Notes: a model not told the origin generated them from the sequence alone. 41,045 bases of DNA from DATAVB01 sp040414495 (GCA_040414495.1 JBEDUI010000131.1:1-41045), one strand, 5' to 3'; numbered from the stretch's first letter, positions 26,359-34,597 are shown. Numbers and translations are program-made.

Positions 26359-26907
26359 TCAACCAGAATTGATGTAGCGCGCGGGCACCGCATCGGCGAG
26401 CCACACCACGTCATTGCCGAGATAGAACGCAATGCCGTCGGCATGGGCCTGGCCGGCGTCGACCTGCAGCAGCACCGGCGCCTTGTCGCGGCGCCGCCCG
26501 ACCTCGCGGGCGACCTCTTCGGTCGGCGAGAGATGCACGTACTGCCGTGACATGGGCACCAGGCCCCGCTCTGTGATCGCCGGTAGCGCGCGCCGGCTGG
26601 TGCCGTGGAAGAGCAGCTCCGGCGGGATCGCCGGGGTGCGGGCGAGCCGGCCCGGCACCGAATGCCCATAGATGGCGCGAATTCGGTCTCCATCGATCTC
26701 GTACCGCTTCTTGGCCGACGTGGCGATCACTGTCTCCAGATCGGCCCGCTCCAACTCTGCCCACTGTGGACGCTCGACCCGCATCGCATCGAGTACCTGA
26801 TCGACATCGACCCAACCGCTATCGTCCAATTCCAATTCGTACCGCCACGGCTCGTGCCGCAACGCGTGCGCGAGCACCTTGCTCAGCGCGACGTCATGTT
26901 CGGTCAT
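26359..26907 (-). CDS. kptA: RNA 2'-phosphotransferase (KptA/Tpt1 family)
   Basis: Enzyme of 182 residues that moves the 2'-phosphate of spliced or damaged RNA to NAD+, releasing nicotinamide and ADP-ribose cyclic phosphate. The N-terminal RNA-binding lobe has SKVLAHALRHEP (R17, H18) and RIRAIYGHS (R75, R77); the C-terminal NAD-binding lobe has LLFHGTSRRALPAI (H101) and the region YVHLSPT. Length is full. ATG at 26907 follows CAAGGAATG. The start lies 35 bases after the stop of the toxin-like gene, in the same direction, so it is probably the third gene of that operon. Bacterial KptA has no settled native substrate. Confidence 0.9.
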   Translation of the reverse strand: MTEHDVALSKVLAHALRHEPWRYELELDDSGWVDVDQVLDAMRVERPQWAELERADLETVIATSAKKRYEIDGDRIRAIYGHSVPGRLARTPAIPPELLFHGTSRRALPAITERGLVPMSRQYVHLSPTEEVAREVGRRRDKAPVLLQVDAGQAHADGIAFYLGNDVVWLADAVPARYINSG

Positions 26908-26942
26908 AACATTCCTTGCTCTCGGATGGCCCGAAAGGGCCT

Positions 26943-28376
26943 TCAGTGTTTGGTTTTGGTGCCATGCCCGCTTCCGACGAAGTCGGCAAAACCGTCGGTG
27001 GTGCTGAGCTTGAGCCAATCGAACGGTTCGGATTCTGGCGGTAAATCGTACGGCCAGCCAGCTGGCCGCGCTTTCTCCTGAAACTTTTCCTTCCGCTGGC
27101 GTAGGGAGTCGATCCCTGACTCAGTCAACTTGTTTCTTCTCAGCCGTTCACTCATTCGATGCTCGACCGTTGGGTCGCCGGTCATATCCCGGACTATCCA
27201 CTCGCTCCTCGGGATTCCAGCCTTCAGCAGCGCATGTGACGAGCGGGTATTCACAATCAACGTGTTCTTACCGCGGCGGATGATGTCAATCTTCAGGTCG
27301 CCAGGACGGAGCACTCCACTGTTCAGATCGTTGGCCACCTCCTGCAACGATCGATTCTTGAACGTCCCTTTCTCGTGGAACTCAAAGCCGTAATCTCTCT
27401 GCGCCCACACGGCTTTGTCGGTGAGGCCACGCCAGGCGGGATATCCCTCGATCACGGCCGGCGCGGCTTCGGTGGCCTTGCCCGCGGCGATCACCTCACT
27501 GGACAACGGCGGAATCTTGCCCGGCACCACGGCGGCGTCCACAGCATCGAAACTGCCCATACCGATCAGCGTTGTCGCTACGGTGAATCCGGTGTGACCC
27601 AGCGCTCGGGCCGGGTCCGACGACCATTCATCCGAGTCCACAAAGGACAATCCGAAGGCGCGCCGCTGCTGAGGCAGCCCGACCACCTCGAGCAGTCCTT
27701 CCCAGGAATGAGCGAATCCGACCGGATCGGTCACTGCGGCGCCGGTCAGCATCCACGCACCCTTCGCCATGTCAGCCGCACCATCAATAACACCTGCACC
27801 GAAATCGAGCAGTGCGTGGCCGAGCCTCCCTTTGTCAGTCAGCAGATGTTCCACTCCCGACAGTGCGCGGTGCAGCAGACCGGGCTTCTTCGGCGCGTCA
27901 TCGGCCGCCATGAATAAGGCGTTGGAGGTGCGGCGAGCCTCGGCCTGGACCCGGCTGCGCGCAGCGGCCAGCAGCTGGTTGGCGGCACTACGGTCGGACT
28001 CGCCGGGATCGGTGCCGTGCTTGTGTTGCTGCCAATGTCGACTTGCTGCCTCGCCCCGGCCGTATTGCTCCACGGCCAACCCGGCGTCGTGTTGTGCGTC
28101 CCGTAGTACTTCGGCGTAGCGGGCCAACGCGCCCCGAGCCTTGCCGAACGCGTCAGAGGCGGCGCCGAACTTCGCCGGCTGCTCAGCGATCAGGGCGCGA
28201 AACGCCTCGCCACCCTTGCCGTGCCAGCTGCCGGAATGGATCGCGGCGAACTTCGACTGCCCCTCGCCCATGCCGCGGGCAAGCACGCCGAGAGTGCGGG
28301 CCAATTCGTCCACCTCGTCGGGGTCCCCAGGAATCAGCGAGCCCGGACTTGCGCCGGCGTGCAGATCACTGCTCAT
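26943..28376 (-). CDS. Type VII secretion-type effector with C-terminal toxin-like domain
   Basis: Protein of 477 residues. The N-terminal helical part has the ESX marks W51-x-G53 (SWHGKGG) and Y105-x-x-x-E109 (YGRGE). A helical and glycine-rich middle includes DFGAGVIDGAADMAKGAW (191-208) and DPVGFAHSWEGLLEVVG. The last 150 residues are unlike the rest; 343-390 (SLQEVANDLNSG, PGDLKIDIIRRG, NTRSSHALLKAGIP) resembles the ParB/sulfiredoxin fold seen in some polymorphic toxins, though the usual ParB GxxR-type residues are not evident. Toxin activity is inferred. It overlaps the upstream EspC-like gene by 11 bases and precedes kptA. No dedicated immunity gene is evident. Confidence 0.65.
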   Translation of the reverse strand: MSSDLHAGASPGSLIPGDPDEVDELARTLGVLARGMGEGQSKFAAIHSGSWHGKGGEAFRALIAEQPAKFGAASDAFGKARGALARYAEVLRDAQHDAGLAVEQYGRGEAASRHWQQHKHGTDPGESDRSAANQLLAAARSRVQAEARRTSNALFMAADDAPKKPGLLHRALSGVEHLLTDKGRLGHALLDFGAGVIDGAADMAKGAWMLTGAAVTDPVGFAHSWEGLLEVVGLPQQRRAFGLSFVDSDEWSSDPARALGHTGFTVATTLIGMGSFDAVDAAVVPGKIPPLSSEVIAAGKATEAAPAVIEGYPAWRGLTDKAVWAQRDYGFEFHEKGTFKNRSLQEVANDLNSGVLRPGDLKIDIIRRGKNTLIVNTRSSHALLKAGIPRSEWIVRDMTGDPTVEHRMSERLRRNKLTESGIDSLRQRKEKFQEKARPAGWPYDLPPESEPFDWLKLSTTDGFADFVGSGHGTKTKH

Positions 28377-28662
28377 GACCGACCGCCCGCGCCGATTCCT
28401 TATCGTTCCTTAAATACAAGGAGCCGGCGGTGCGTAGCCGCTGCGCCATGGCCTCGGCATCGGCGACCAGGCAACCACATCCATAAGACCAACTCGACAG
28501 AAATGACGTCGCGCCTAATACGACCAATGGATTTCCGGCGCGCGCGGCATGCGCTGACAACCGGTCATGATGTTTCTGTACCTCACGCGCGACGACAGCA
28601 CCGTCGTGCAGATCGGTCGCCAACTGGTGCAGGGCCGCCGGATCGACCTCGATGATTCCCAT
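28366..28662 (-). CDS. EspC-like / WXG100-type small protein (type VII secretion target)
   Basis: Helical hairpin protein of 98 residues, beginning MGIIEVDPAALHQLA. It has a turn with W58 (SSWSYG) and the ESX signal YLRND (Y83-x-x-x-D87). These match the EspC-like branch of type VII secretion substrates that often travel with, or chaperone, a larger effector. ATG at 28662 is chosen, in line with relatives that start 'VDP..L'. Its last 11 bases overlap the start of the effector gene, which indicates coupling. Confidence 0.78.
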   Translation of the reverse strand: MGIIEVDPAALHQLATDLHDGAVVAREVQKHHDRLSAHAARAGNPLVVLGATSFLSSWSYGCGCLVADAEAMAQRLRTAGSLYLRNDKESARAVGHEQ

Positions 28663-28702
28663 GCGGACAGTTTTAGTCGGTTCGGGCCGACCGGCGCTGA
28701 GG

Positions 28703-28741
28703 TTGTCCACAGGCCCTATTTCGTAAGCCGAGTTATCCACA
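28703..28741 (+). promoter_or_regulatory. Two DnaA-box-like nonamers upstream of the type VII operon
   Basis: TTGTCCACA (28703-28711) and TTATCCACA (28733-28741) are in the same orientation, 30 bp apart. They match the usual DnaA box (TTATCCACA) and the actinobacterial form (TTGTCCACA) exactly. They lie 41-79 bases upstream of the ATG of the EspC-like gene and could control it or bind DnaA. Confidence 0.6.
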
Positions 28742-28927
28742 GCCGCCGAGAAATTCGGTCCAGGCGGCCGCGGCGCCGTTACCGTCGAAGAGCATTCGCA
28801 ACTATCGACAGGACATCAAATTCGATGACCACTATTGGAATTACCGGGCACTGCAGCCCGAGCGATCCGACGAACGCTCTCAGACCGTACGAGAACGACG
28901 ATCTCGTCGGCATTACCCGTCCGCTAG

Positions 28928-29878
28928 TCAGATCACTGGTGGCACTGAGCTTGCTACGACATCGCGCAAGCCGTGGTCGATCGCCATCACCTCGACGGGG
29001 TAGCCAGGCGGCAGCTGCTGTATCAGCTCGACCACCGCCGCCCGCACGTCGTCAATAGCACCGGTCGCGGGGACCAGACCGGCGACGAGTCGCGGCCCGC
29101 GTTGGCCGTCGTGTGCCTCGAACAGGTACGCCTCGCCGATCTCGGGATGCCAGTGCCGCACCTGCCGGACGGTCGCGACGACCGCGTCCGGTGGCGGCGT
29201 CCTCGGCGACTGCACGTCGACCACGATGCGTGAGGTCGCGCGTGGCGCGGGGCCCGCGAGATCAGGCACGGGGTCGTACGCCGGGGCGTTCGTTGGTTCG
29301 AACTCCTGCCGCGGCGCGGGGCTGGGGTACGGGCGAGGGGCCGGCCGCGGCGGCGGACCGGGCGTCGGCTCGGCCGGTGGCGTAAGCGAAGCAGGCGGAG
29401 CGTACGGGGAAGGAGGAGCCTGTGGCTCGGGCACCGACGTAGGGGAGGGCGCGTTCACGGTCCGGACCGACACCGGGGCGCCCGGCTGCGCGCTACTGGA
29501 CTGCGTCTCGGTCGGCGTGGCCGGTTCCGGCAACGGCTGCCTGGCCAGCAGCCCGACCTTGTCCGCGCGCAGCATCAGCGGCGTCCGGCCCTCGGGGTTC
29601 ACGTACATCCACAGGTCCGGCTCCCAGCTGGCGGCCAGGTCCCGCCCGGCCGCGACCAGATACGGCGTGTCCGGCTCGACCTGCCGGAACTGCACCAGCG
29701 TCGAGAATGCCGGCACGAACGACCGCCCATCGTCGGTGCGCTGGCGACGGAAGCTCGTCGAGTCGTCGATCGGTAGGTAGAGGTCAGTGTCGGCAAGCTC
29801 GACCAGCACCTCGTCCAGCGAGATCTCGCCCGCTCGGCCTCGGGCCAGCGCTTCCTCGAGACGATCTGTCGTTGGCAT
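28928..29878 (-). CDS. SseB-domain protein with Pro-rich linker
   Basis: Protein of about 316 residues. The N-terminal 100 residues match the SseB N-terminal domain (LEEALARGRAGEISLDEVLVELADTDLYLP and VPAFSTLVQF). A proline-rich linker spans about 110-215. A C-terminal domain (PPDAVVATVRQVRHWHPEIGEAYLFEA) resembles the SseB C-terminal half. SseB was named for serine sensitivity in enteric bacteria; in actinomycetes it is often near type VII secretion genes, and its task is unknown. ATG at 29878 has GGGGAGAATAC upstream. It lies next to the type VII-type operon in the same direction. Confidence 0.8.
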   Translation of the reverse strand: MPTTDRLEEALARGRAGEISLDEVLVELADTDLYLPIDDSTSFRRQRTDDGRSFVPAFSTLVQFRQVEPDTPYLVAAGRDLAASWEPDLWMYVNPEGRTPLMLRADKVGLLARQPLPEPATPTETQSSSAQPGAPVSVRTVNAPSPTSVPEPQAPPSPYAPPASLTPPAEPTPGPPPRPAPRPYPSPAPRQEFEPTNAPAYDPVPDLAGPAPRATSRIVVDVQSPRTPPPDAVVATVRQVRHWHPEIGEAYLFEAHDGQRGPRLVAGLVPATGAIDDVRAAVVELIQQLPPGYPVEVMAIDHGLRDVVASSVPPVI

Positions 29879-29992
29879 GACCGTATTCTCCCCGACTGAT
29901 TCTTCTTGACCAGCGCGGCTCGCCACACCCCAGTCGTGCCAGAGGTCACCGCGCCGAGACAAGCCCGACGCAAGTTGGTTAGGGTCGAAGTC

Positions 29993-31345
29993 GTGCCGTC
30001 ACGATCAGCGCTGCCCGCTCCGTCCTACGATCTGTCCCGCACCACGCTCGGGAACGGCTTAAGCGTCCTGCTCGCGCCTGACCGAAGCGTGGCAGTGACC
30101 GCAGTCGCCGTCTATTACGACGTTGGCATGCGTAGCGAACCCGAGGGCCGAACCGGTTTCGCCCACCTCTTCGAGCACCTGATGTTCCAGGGCTCGGCGC
30201 ATCTGGAAAAACTCGCGCACTTCCGTTATGTGCAGGCCTCCGGCGGCATTTTCAACGGCAGTACGCACGTGGACTACACCAACTACTTCGAGGTGCTGCC
30301 GAGCAACGCACTGGAACGGGCGTTGTTTCTGGAAGCCGACCGGATGCAGAGCCCGCGGATCACCGAGGAAAATCTGGCCAACCAGCTCTCGGTGGTGAAA
30401 GAAGAAATTCGGGTCAATGTCCTGAACCGGCCGTACGGTGGCTTTCCGTGGCTCTCGATGCCGCCGGTCATGTTCGAGACGTTCGCGAATGCGCACAACG
30501 GTTACGGCGAATTCACCGATCTGGAGGCGGCGACAGTCGATGACGCGGCGGCGTTTTTCGACCGTTATTACGCCCCGGCCAATGCGCTCCTGTGTGTTGC
30601 CGGTGATTTCGACGTCGAGGCGACCTTCGAGCTGATCGAGAAGTATTTCGGGCAGATCGCTATGCGCGACAAGCCGACCGCGCATTCCTTCGCCGAACCG
30701 GACCTGACCGCCGAGCGGCGCGGCCGGGTGACCGACAAGCATGCGCCGCTGCCGGCGGTCGCGGCGGCGTGGCGGGTGCCGGACCCAGTGGCTGACCTGT
30801 CGGCGTACCTGCCGTATCTGGTGCTGTCCGAGGTGCTGACCGACGGCGACGCGTCTCGGCTCGAGCGCCGACTGGTGCGCGACGATCGCACCGTGACCCA
30901 GGTGGGCAGCTACCTCGGACTGATGGGCGACCCGTTCGACGTCGCCGACCCGACCATGCTGATCCTGCAGGCGATTCAGACCGAGGAGTCGACCGCTGAG
31001 CAGGTTCTGTCCGCGGCGCACCAGGAATTTGACCGGCTGGCCACGGACGGTCCGGCGAAGGGCGAGCTGGATCGGGTCAAGGCCCGCATCGTGGCGACGA
31101 TGATGCACGGCGTCGACTCCATCCTCGGTCGGACCCTGCAGATCGCCGCGCTCGAACAGCGGCATGGTCGGGCCGAGCTGATCAGCGAGCTGCCCGGGAT
31201 GATCGGCGCGGTGACCGACGACGACGTGCGGAGCGCGGCCGCCTCGCTGCGCACAGATCGGCGCGCGGTCGTCGAATTGGTCCCCGGCAAAGAATCGGGC
31301 AACGGCCGGAATTCAGACGACGAGTCCGTCAGGGAATCCGAATGA
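29993..31345 (+). CDS. M16-family zinc peptidase (catalytic subunit)
   Basis: Pitrilysin/insulinase-type peptidase of about 450 residues. The inverted zinc motif HxxEH is intact (H58, E61, H62 in GFAHLFEHLMFQG), and the third ligand lies in the acidic helix near VVKEEIRVN. Substrates are probably peptides; processing by two-subunit M16 enzymes is the model. The frame is open to 29906; GTG at 29993 has AGGG upstream and begins near the domain. It is followed by a second M16 gene. The stop lies in a 39-bp tandem repeat that carries the stop twice more in frame. Confidence 0.9.
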   Translation: MPSRSALPAPSYDLSRTTLGNGLSVLLAPDRSVAVTAVAVYYDVGMRSEPEGRTGFAHLFEHLMFQGSAHLEKLAHFRYVQASGGIFNGSTHVDYTNYFEVLPSNALERALFLEADRMQSPRITEENLANQLSVVKEEIRVNVLNRPYGGFPWLSMPPVMFETFANAHNGYGEFTDLEAATVDDAAAFFDRYYAPANALLCVAGDFDVEATFELIEKYFGQIAMRDKPTAHSFAEPDLTAERRGRVTDKHAPLPAVAAAWRVPDPVADLSAYLPYLVLSEVLTDGDASRLERRLVRDDRTVTQVGSYLGLMGDPFDVADPTMLILQAIQTEESTAEQVLSAAHQEFDRLATDGPAKGELDRVKARIVATMMHGVDSILGRTLQIAALEQRHGRAELISELPGMIGAVTDDDVRSAAASLRTDRRAVVELVPGKESGNGRNSDDESVRESE

Positions 31346-31420
31346 GCCTGCGGGTCGGAATCGTTCGGCAGGGAATCCGAGTGAGCCTGCGGATCGGAAT
31401 TGTTGGGCAGGGAATTCCAG
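31330..31420. repeat. 39-bp tandem repeat at the 3' end of the M16 peptidase gene
   Basis: Units start at 31330, 31369 and 31408 (partial). The first two differ at about four positions. The length is 13 codons, so the frame and the stop codon are repeated: RESE-stop appears in both full units. Confidence 0.88.
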
Positions 31421-31469
31421 TACGCCCGGGCGCGGCCGGGTCAGGATCGTCCACATCGGAGGTCAGCCT

Positions 31470-32819
31470 GTGAGCACCGTGACGGTCGATGACGTCGTCC
31501 CACCGCTCGGGCCGCCGCCGCGGGCACGCAAGGCCCGCGCCTCCGAGCGCACTCTCCCCAGCGGCCTGCGGGTCGTGGTCGTCCGCCAGCCCAGCGTGCC
31601 GCTGGTCGAGGTACGGCTGCGCATTCCGTTCGCCGGCACGCGGCGCACCATCGGCACGCACTCGGCCCGCTCGGCGCTGCTGTCCGACACGATGCTCGCC
31701 GGCACCGAGGAGCACTCGCAGGTCCAGATCGCCGAGACGCTGCAGGCCCTGGGCGCCGACCTGTCGGTGGCCAGCGACGCCGACCGGTTGTTGATTGGCG
31801 GTACGACGTTGGCGCCCGGGCTGAACCGCCTGCTCGATCTGCTGGCCGAGGTGCTGCGCCAGGCCAGTTATCCCAACCAAGAGGTCGGGGTCGAGCGCGA
31901 CCGGCTGGCCCAGCGGCTGGCCATCGCCCGGTCCCAACCCTCAGTGCTGGCCCGCGAAGCCTTGGCCCGCCGGCTTTTCGGCGAGCACCCGTACGCCCAC
32001 GAGCTGCCCGAGGCCGACGCCGTAAGGAAGGTGACCGCCGGCGCGTTGCGCAAGGTGCACGCCGAGCAGGTCGTACCGAACGGCAGCCTGCTCATCCTGG
32101 TTGGCGACCTCTCACCGGCGCGGACATTGGACCGGGTCGAGCAGATTCTCGGCGACTGGCAATCCGACCGGGCCGCGCAGTTCGCGCCACCGTTGCCTGA
32201 GCTGGCCCCGGAGGTACCGCTGTTGGTGCACCGGGAGGGGTCGGTCCAGTCGGCGATCCGGGTCGGCCTGCCGGCGTTGCGTCGCGACGACCCGGACTAT
32301 CCCGCGTATCAGCTGGCGAACCTCATCTTCGGCGGTTATTTCTCGTCCCGGTTGACCGAGAACATCCGCGAGGACAAGGGCTATACGTACACCCCGTCCA
32401 GCCGGATCGATCACACCCCCGGCGGCTCGGTCCTGGTGACCCAGGCCGACGTCGCCACCGAGGTGACCGCGCAGGCGCTGCTGGAGATCAACTACGAGCT
32501 GGGTCGGATGGCGACCGGCACTGTGACCGAGAACGAGCTCGAAGCGGTACGGCAGTACGCGATCGGCACATTGGCTCTCTCGATCGCGACCCAGTCCGGA
32601 TTGGCCAGCACGCTCGGCGGCCTGGCCGGCGTCGGCCTGGGCCTGGATTGGTTGCACGAGCACCCGGCCCGGCTGGCCCAGGTCAGCGTGGACCAGGTCA
32701 TCGAGCAGGCCCACCGGCTGCTGACCCCGGCCGCCGCGGTGACCGTGGTGCTCGGCGATGCCGACGAGATCACTGGGCCGACCGGTCGACTAGGTCCGAT
32801 CGAGGTCGAACACGAATGA
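31470..32819 (+). CDS. M16-family peptidase-like protein, non-catalytic partner
   Basis: Protein of 449 residues with the M16 fold (TLPSGLRVVVVRQPSVPLVEVRL at the start). In place of HxxEH it has THSARSALLSD, so zinc cannot be bound. The C-terminal half keeps the R/Y-type motif YFSSRLTENIREDKGYTY, which grips the substrate in two-chain M16 enzymes. It therefore pairs with the catalytic subunit upstream, as in alpha/beta mitochondrial processing peptidase. The GTG at 31470 is used. Its stop overlaps the nudC ATG (ATGA). Confidence 0.9.
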   Translation: MSTVTVDDVVPPLGPPPRARKARASERTLPSGLRVVVVRQPSVPLVEVRLRIPFAGTRRTIGTHSARSALLSDTMLAGTEEHSQVQIAETLQALGADLSVASDADRLLIGGTTLAPGLNRLLDLLAEVLRQASYPNQEVGVERDRLAQRLAIARSQPSVLAREALARRLFGEHPYAHELPEADAVRKVTAGALRKVHAEQVVPNGSLLILVGDLSPARTLDRVEQILGDWQSDRAAQFAPPLPELAPEVPLLVHREGSVQSAIRVGLPALRRDDPDYPAYQLANLIFGGYFSSRLTENIREDKGYTYTPSSRIDHTPGGSVLVTQADVATEVTAQALLEINYELGRMATGTVTENELEAVRQYAIGTLALSIATQSGLASTLGGLAGVGLGLDWLHEHPARLAQVSVDQVIEQAHRLLTPAAAVTVVLGDADEITGPTGRLGPIEVEHE

Positions 32820-33730
32820 GCGCTGATGCCGTGCGGTTGAGCCAGATTCCGGCGCTGTCCCGGGGCAGTTACGACCGGGCGGTGGCGCATCGCAACGACC
32901 CGGAGTGGCTGGCGGCGGCGTGGAATTCGGCGCGTGTACTGGTGGTCGGCGCCGATGGCACCGCGCCGGTACGGGACACGGTCGACGGTCCGCGGCTGGA
33001 CCTGCTCCCGGCCAGCGCCGTACCCGAGTCGTTCACCCGGATCTTCCTGGGCGAGGATGCCGACGGCCCGTATTTCGGTGCGCTGGACCTCAGCGACAGC
33101 GTCGGTGCCCGCGAGCCCGACGAATGGCACGGTGAATCGCGGGCCGGGCTGCGTACCGTCGGCGCGATGCTGGATGACGTCGGATCGGGGCTGTTCACCG
33201 AGGCGGTTGCGCTACGCAACTGGCATGTGCGCCATCCCCGCTGCCCGCGTTGTGGGGCGCAGACGCAGGTCACGCAGGCCGGCTGGGTGCGGCATTGTCC
33301 GGTCGATGGCAGCGACCATTTCCCGCGTACCGATCCGGCCGTGATCATGCTGGTGCACGACGGCGACGGCCGGTGCGTGTTGGGCCGGCAGGCGGTGTGG
33401 CCGCAGGGCCGGTATTCGATTCTGGCCGGATTCGTCGACCCCGGGGAATCGGCCGAGGCGGCGGTGGCCCGCGAGGTCGGCGAGGAGGCTGGAATCGCGG
33501 TGACCGATATCCGGTACGTCGCCAGCCAGCCGTGGCCGTTCCCGGCGTCGATCATGTTGGGCTTCACCGCGCGGGTGGACGGCGACCCGACCCTGCACAT
33601 CGACAACGACGAAATTCAGGACGCCCAATGGTTCACCCGCGATGAGATCCGGCGCCGGGACGGGGTGGCGCTGCTGCCCTCGCCGGTGTCGATCGCGTAC
33701 CGGATCATTACTGACTGGCTTGACGCCTGA
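32816..33730 (+). CDS. nudC: NAD(+)/NADH pyrophosphatase (NudC)
   Basis: Nudix hydrolase of 304 residues that cleaves NADH to NMNH and AMP and, in some bacteria, removes NAD caps from RNA. It has the Nudix box from G205 to I227 (GFVDPGESAEAAVAREVGEEAGI, read with its key Glu residues 221, 224 and 225) and the NudC signature SQPWPFP (237-244). The zinc ribbon has C143, C146 and C161, but the fourth cysteine of the usual CxxC is Asp164 (HCPVDG). ATG at 32816 overlaps the stop of the M16 partner gene. It is located as in M. tuberculosis, near mycoredoxin and uvrD2. Confidence 0.93.
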   Translation: MSADAVRLSQIPALSRGSYDRAVAHRNDPEWLAAAWNSARVLVVGADGTAPVRDTVDGPRLDLLPASAVPESFTRIFLGEDADGPYFGALDLSDSVGAREPDEWHGESRAGLRTVGAMLDDVGSGLFTEAVALRNWHVRHPRCPRCGAQTQVTQAGWVRHCPVDGSDHFPRTDPAVIMLVHDGDGRCVLGRQAVWPQGRYSILAGFVDPGESAEAAVAREVGEEAGIAVTDIRYVASQPWPFPASIMLGFTARVDGDPTLHIDNDEIQDAQWFTRDEIRRRDGVALLPSPVSIAYRIITDWLDA

Positions 33731-33775
33731 GCGGCATCAACGATCCGGCTGGCCGTTCTCCGGCGCGCGTAACCC

Positions 33776-33951
33776 GACGCGTAGGGGTTTGCGAAATCCG
33801 GAGCGCGGGCAATCCCGACGTCTAGCGGTCGTGAATTCCGGGGGCGCGAGCAGTCCCGACGTTTAGCGGTCGTGAATTCCGGGGCGCGAGCGATCCGACG
33901 CATAGGTGTTGTGAGTTCTGCAGGCGGGCGGTCGTCAGCTTTCGACGCGTG
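33776..33951. repeat. Imperfect 41-bp tandem array between nudC and the kinase-like gene
   Basis: Units begin with GACG at 33776, 33817, 33858, 33897 and 33944 (lengths 41, 41, 39 and 47). Common parts are TAGcGG, tGaATTCCGG, GCGCGaGC and TCCC. Half-units of about 20 bases are visible (aattccg against agtcccg). Confidence 0.8.
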
Positions 33952-34590
33952 TTAATTCTGCGGAACCAGCAACGCGGGATGCCGCGGATCATCGGCGAGT
34001 ACGACGATATCGGCGGTCCGAGCCGGCGCGACCTCGGATTCGTATCGGTCGAACGCCGGCAACGTCCACCGCAACTCCGGATCGATTCGTCGCCGCAACG
34101 CTCCGGCCGACTGTCTTATGTGGACAGTGAGGTCGAACGGAAGACCCCGACCCAACAAAAATGAGCCGCTGACCAACACGACGGCGTCGGTCGGGATTTC
34201 CCGGTACGGCGCCCGGGTGGCGCGGTCCCGCTCCGGATCGCGTAGCGATTCCAGAATCTGCCGCGAGCCGCCGGGCCCGGCCGGGTCGAGCACCTCGCGG
34301 CGTAGCGCGGCCACGTCGAGCCAATCGTCGTAATACGCATCCGGATCGGTGCGGCCGCGTTCGAGTCGCAGCGAGGCCGGACGCAGGAACAACCGCGTGT
34401 CGATCATCGTCGGCGCGCGGCCGGCGACCCGCAGCCGCTCGGCCACCTGCGCCGCCAAATCAACAACCTGCGCGCTGTCGGCACCGTCAATCGCGGTTCG
34501 GACCGGCCGGCCCGGTTCGCACGCGACAACCGTCTCGGCGAGTAGGTCGGGCAGCAGGTCCGGGGAGACCGGTGTCGGCGATACCACCAA
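33952..34590 (-). CDS. Uridine kinase-like protein with degenerate P-loop
   Basis: Protein of about 212 residues. It looks like the small actinobacterial uridine-kinase/phosphoribulokinase-like family: TAIDGADSAQ near residue 33, YYDDWLDVAALRREVLDP and GSFLLGRGLPFDLTVHI. The Walker A site is lost: family members read GxDGxxxAGKT, but here the segment is IDGADSAQVVDLA, without Lys or the following Ser/Thr. Kinase activity is doubtful. Start is uncertain; TTG 34590 lies seven bases after the mycoredoxin stop, so it is likely in that operon. It is followed by the 41-bp array. Confidence 0.65.
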   Translation of the reverse strand: MVVSPTPVSPDLLPDLLAETVVACEPGRPVRTAIDGADSAQVVDLAAQVAERLRVAGRAPTMIDTRLFLRPASLRLERGRTDPDAYYDDWLDVAALRREVLDPAGPGGSRQILESLRDPERDRATRAPYREIPTDAVVLVSGSFLLGRGLPFDLTVHIRQSAGALRRRIDPELRWTLPAFDRYESEVAPARTADIVVLADDPRHPALLVPQN

Positions 34591-34597
34591 CAGAACG

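Noticed and set aside
26943..28376. Assigning the effector C-terminus firmly as a ParB nuclease
   Set aside because: Only the local pattern (LQEVANDLNSG, PGDLKIDI, NTRSSHAL) is similar; the usual GxxR-type residues are not evident.
33776..33951. CRISPR array
   Set aside because: The units are imperfect and contiguous, with no unique spacers, and no cas genes are in the window.
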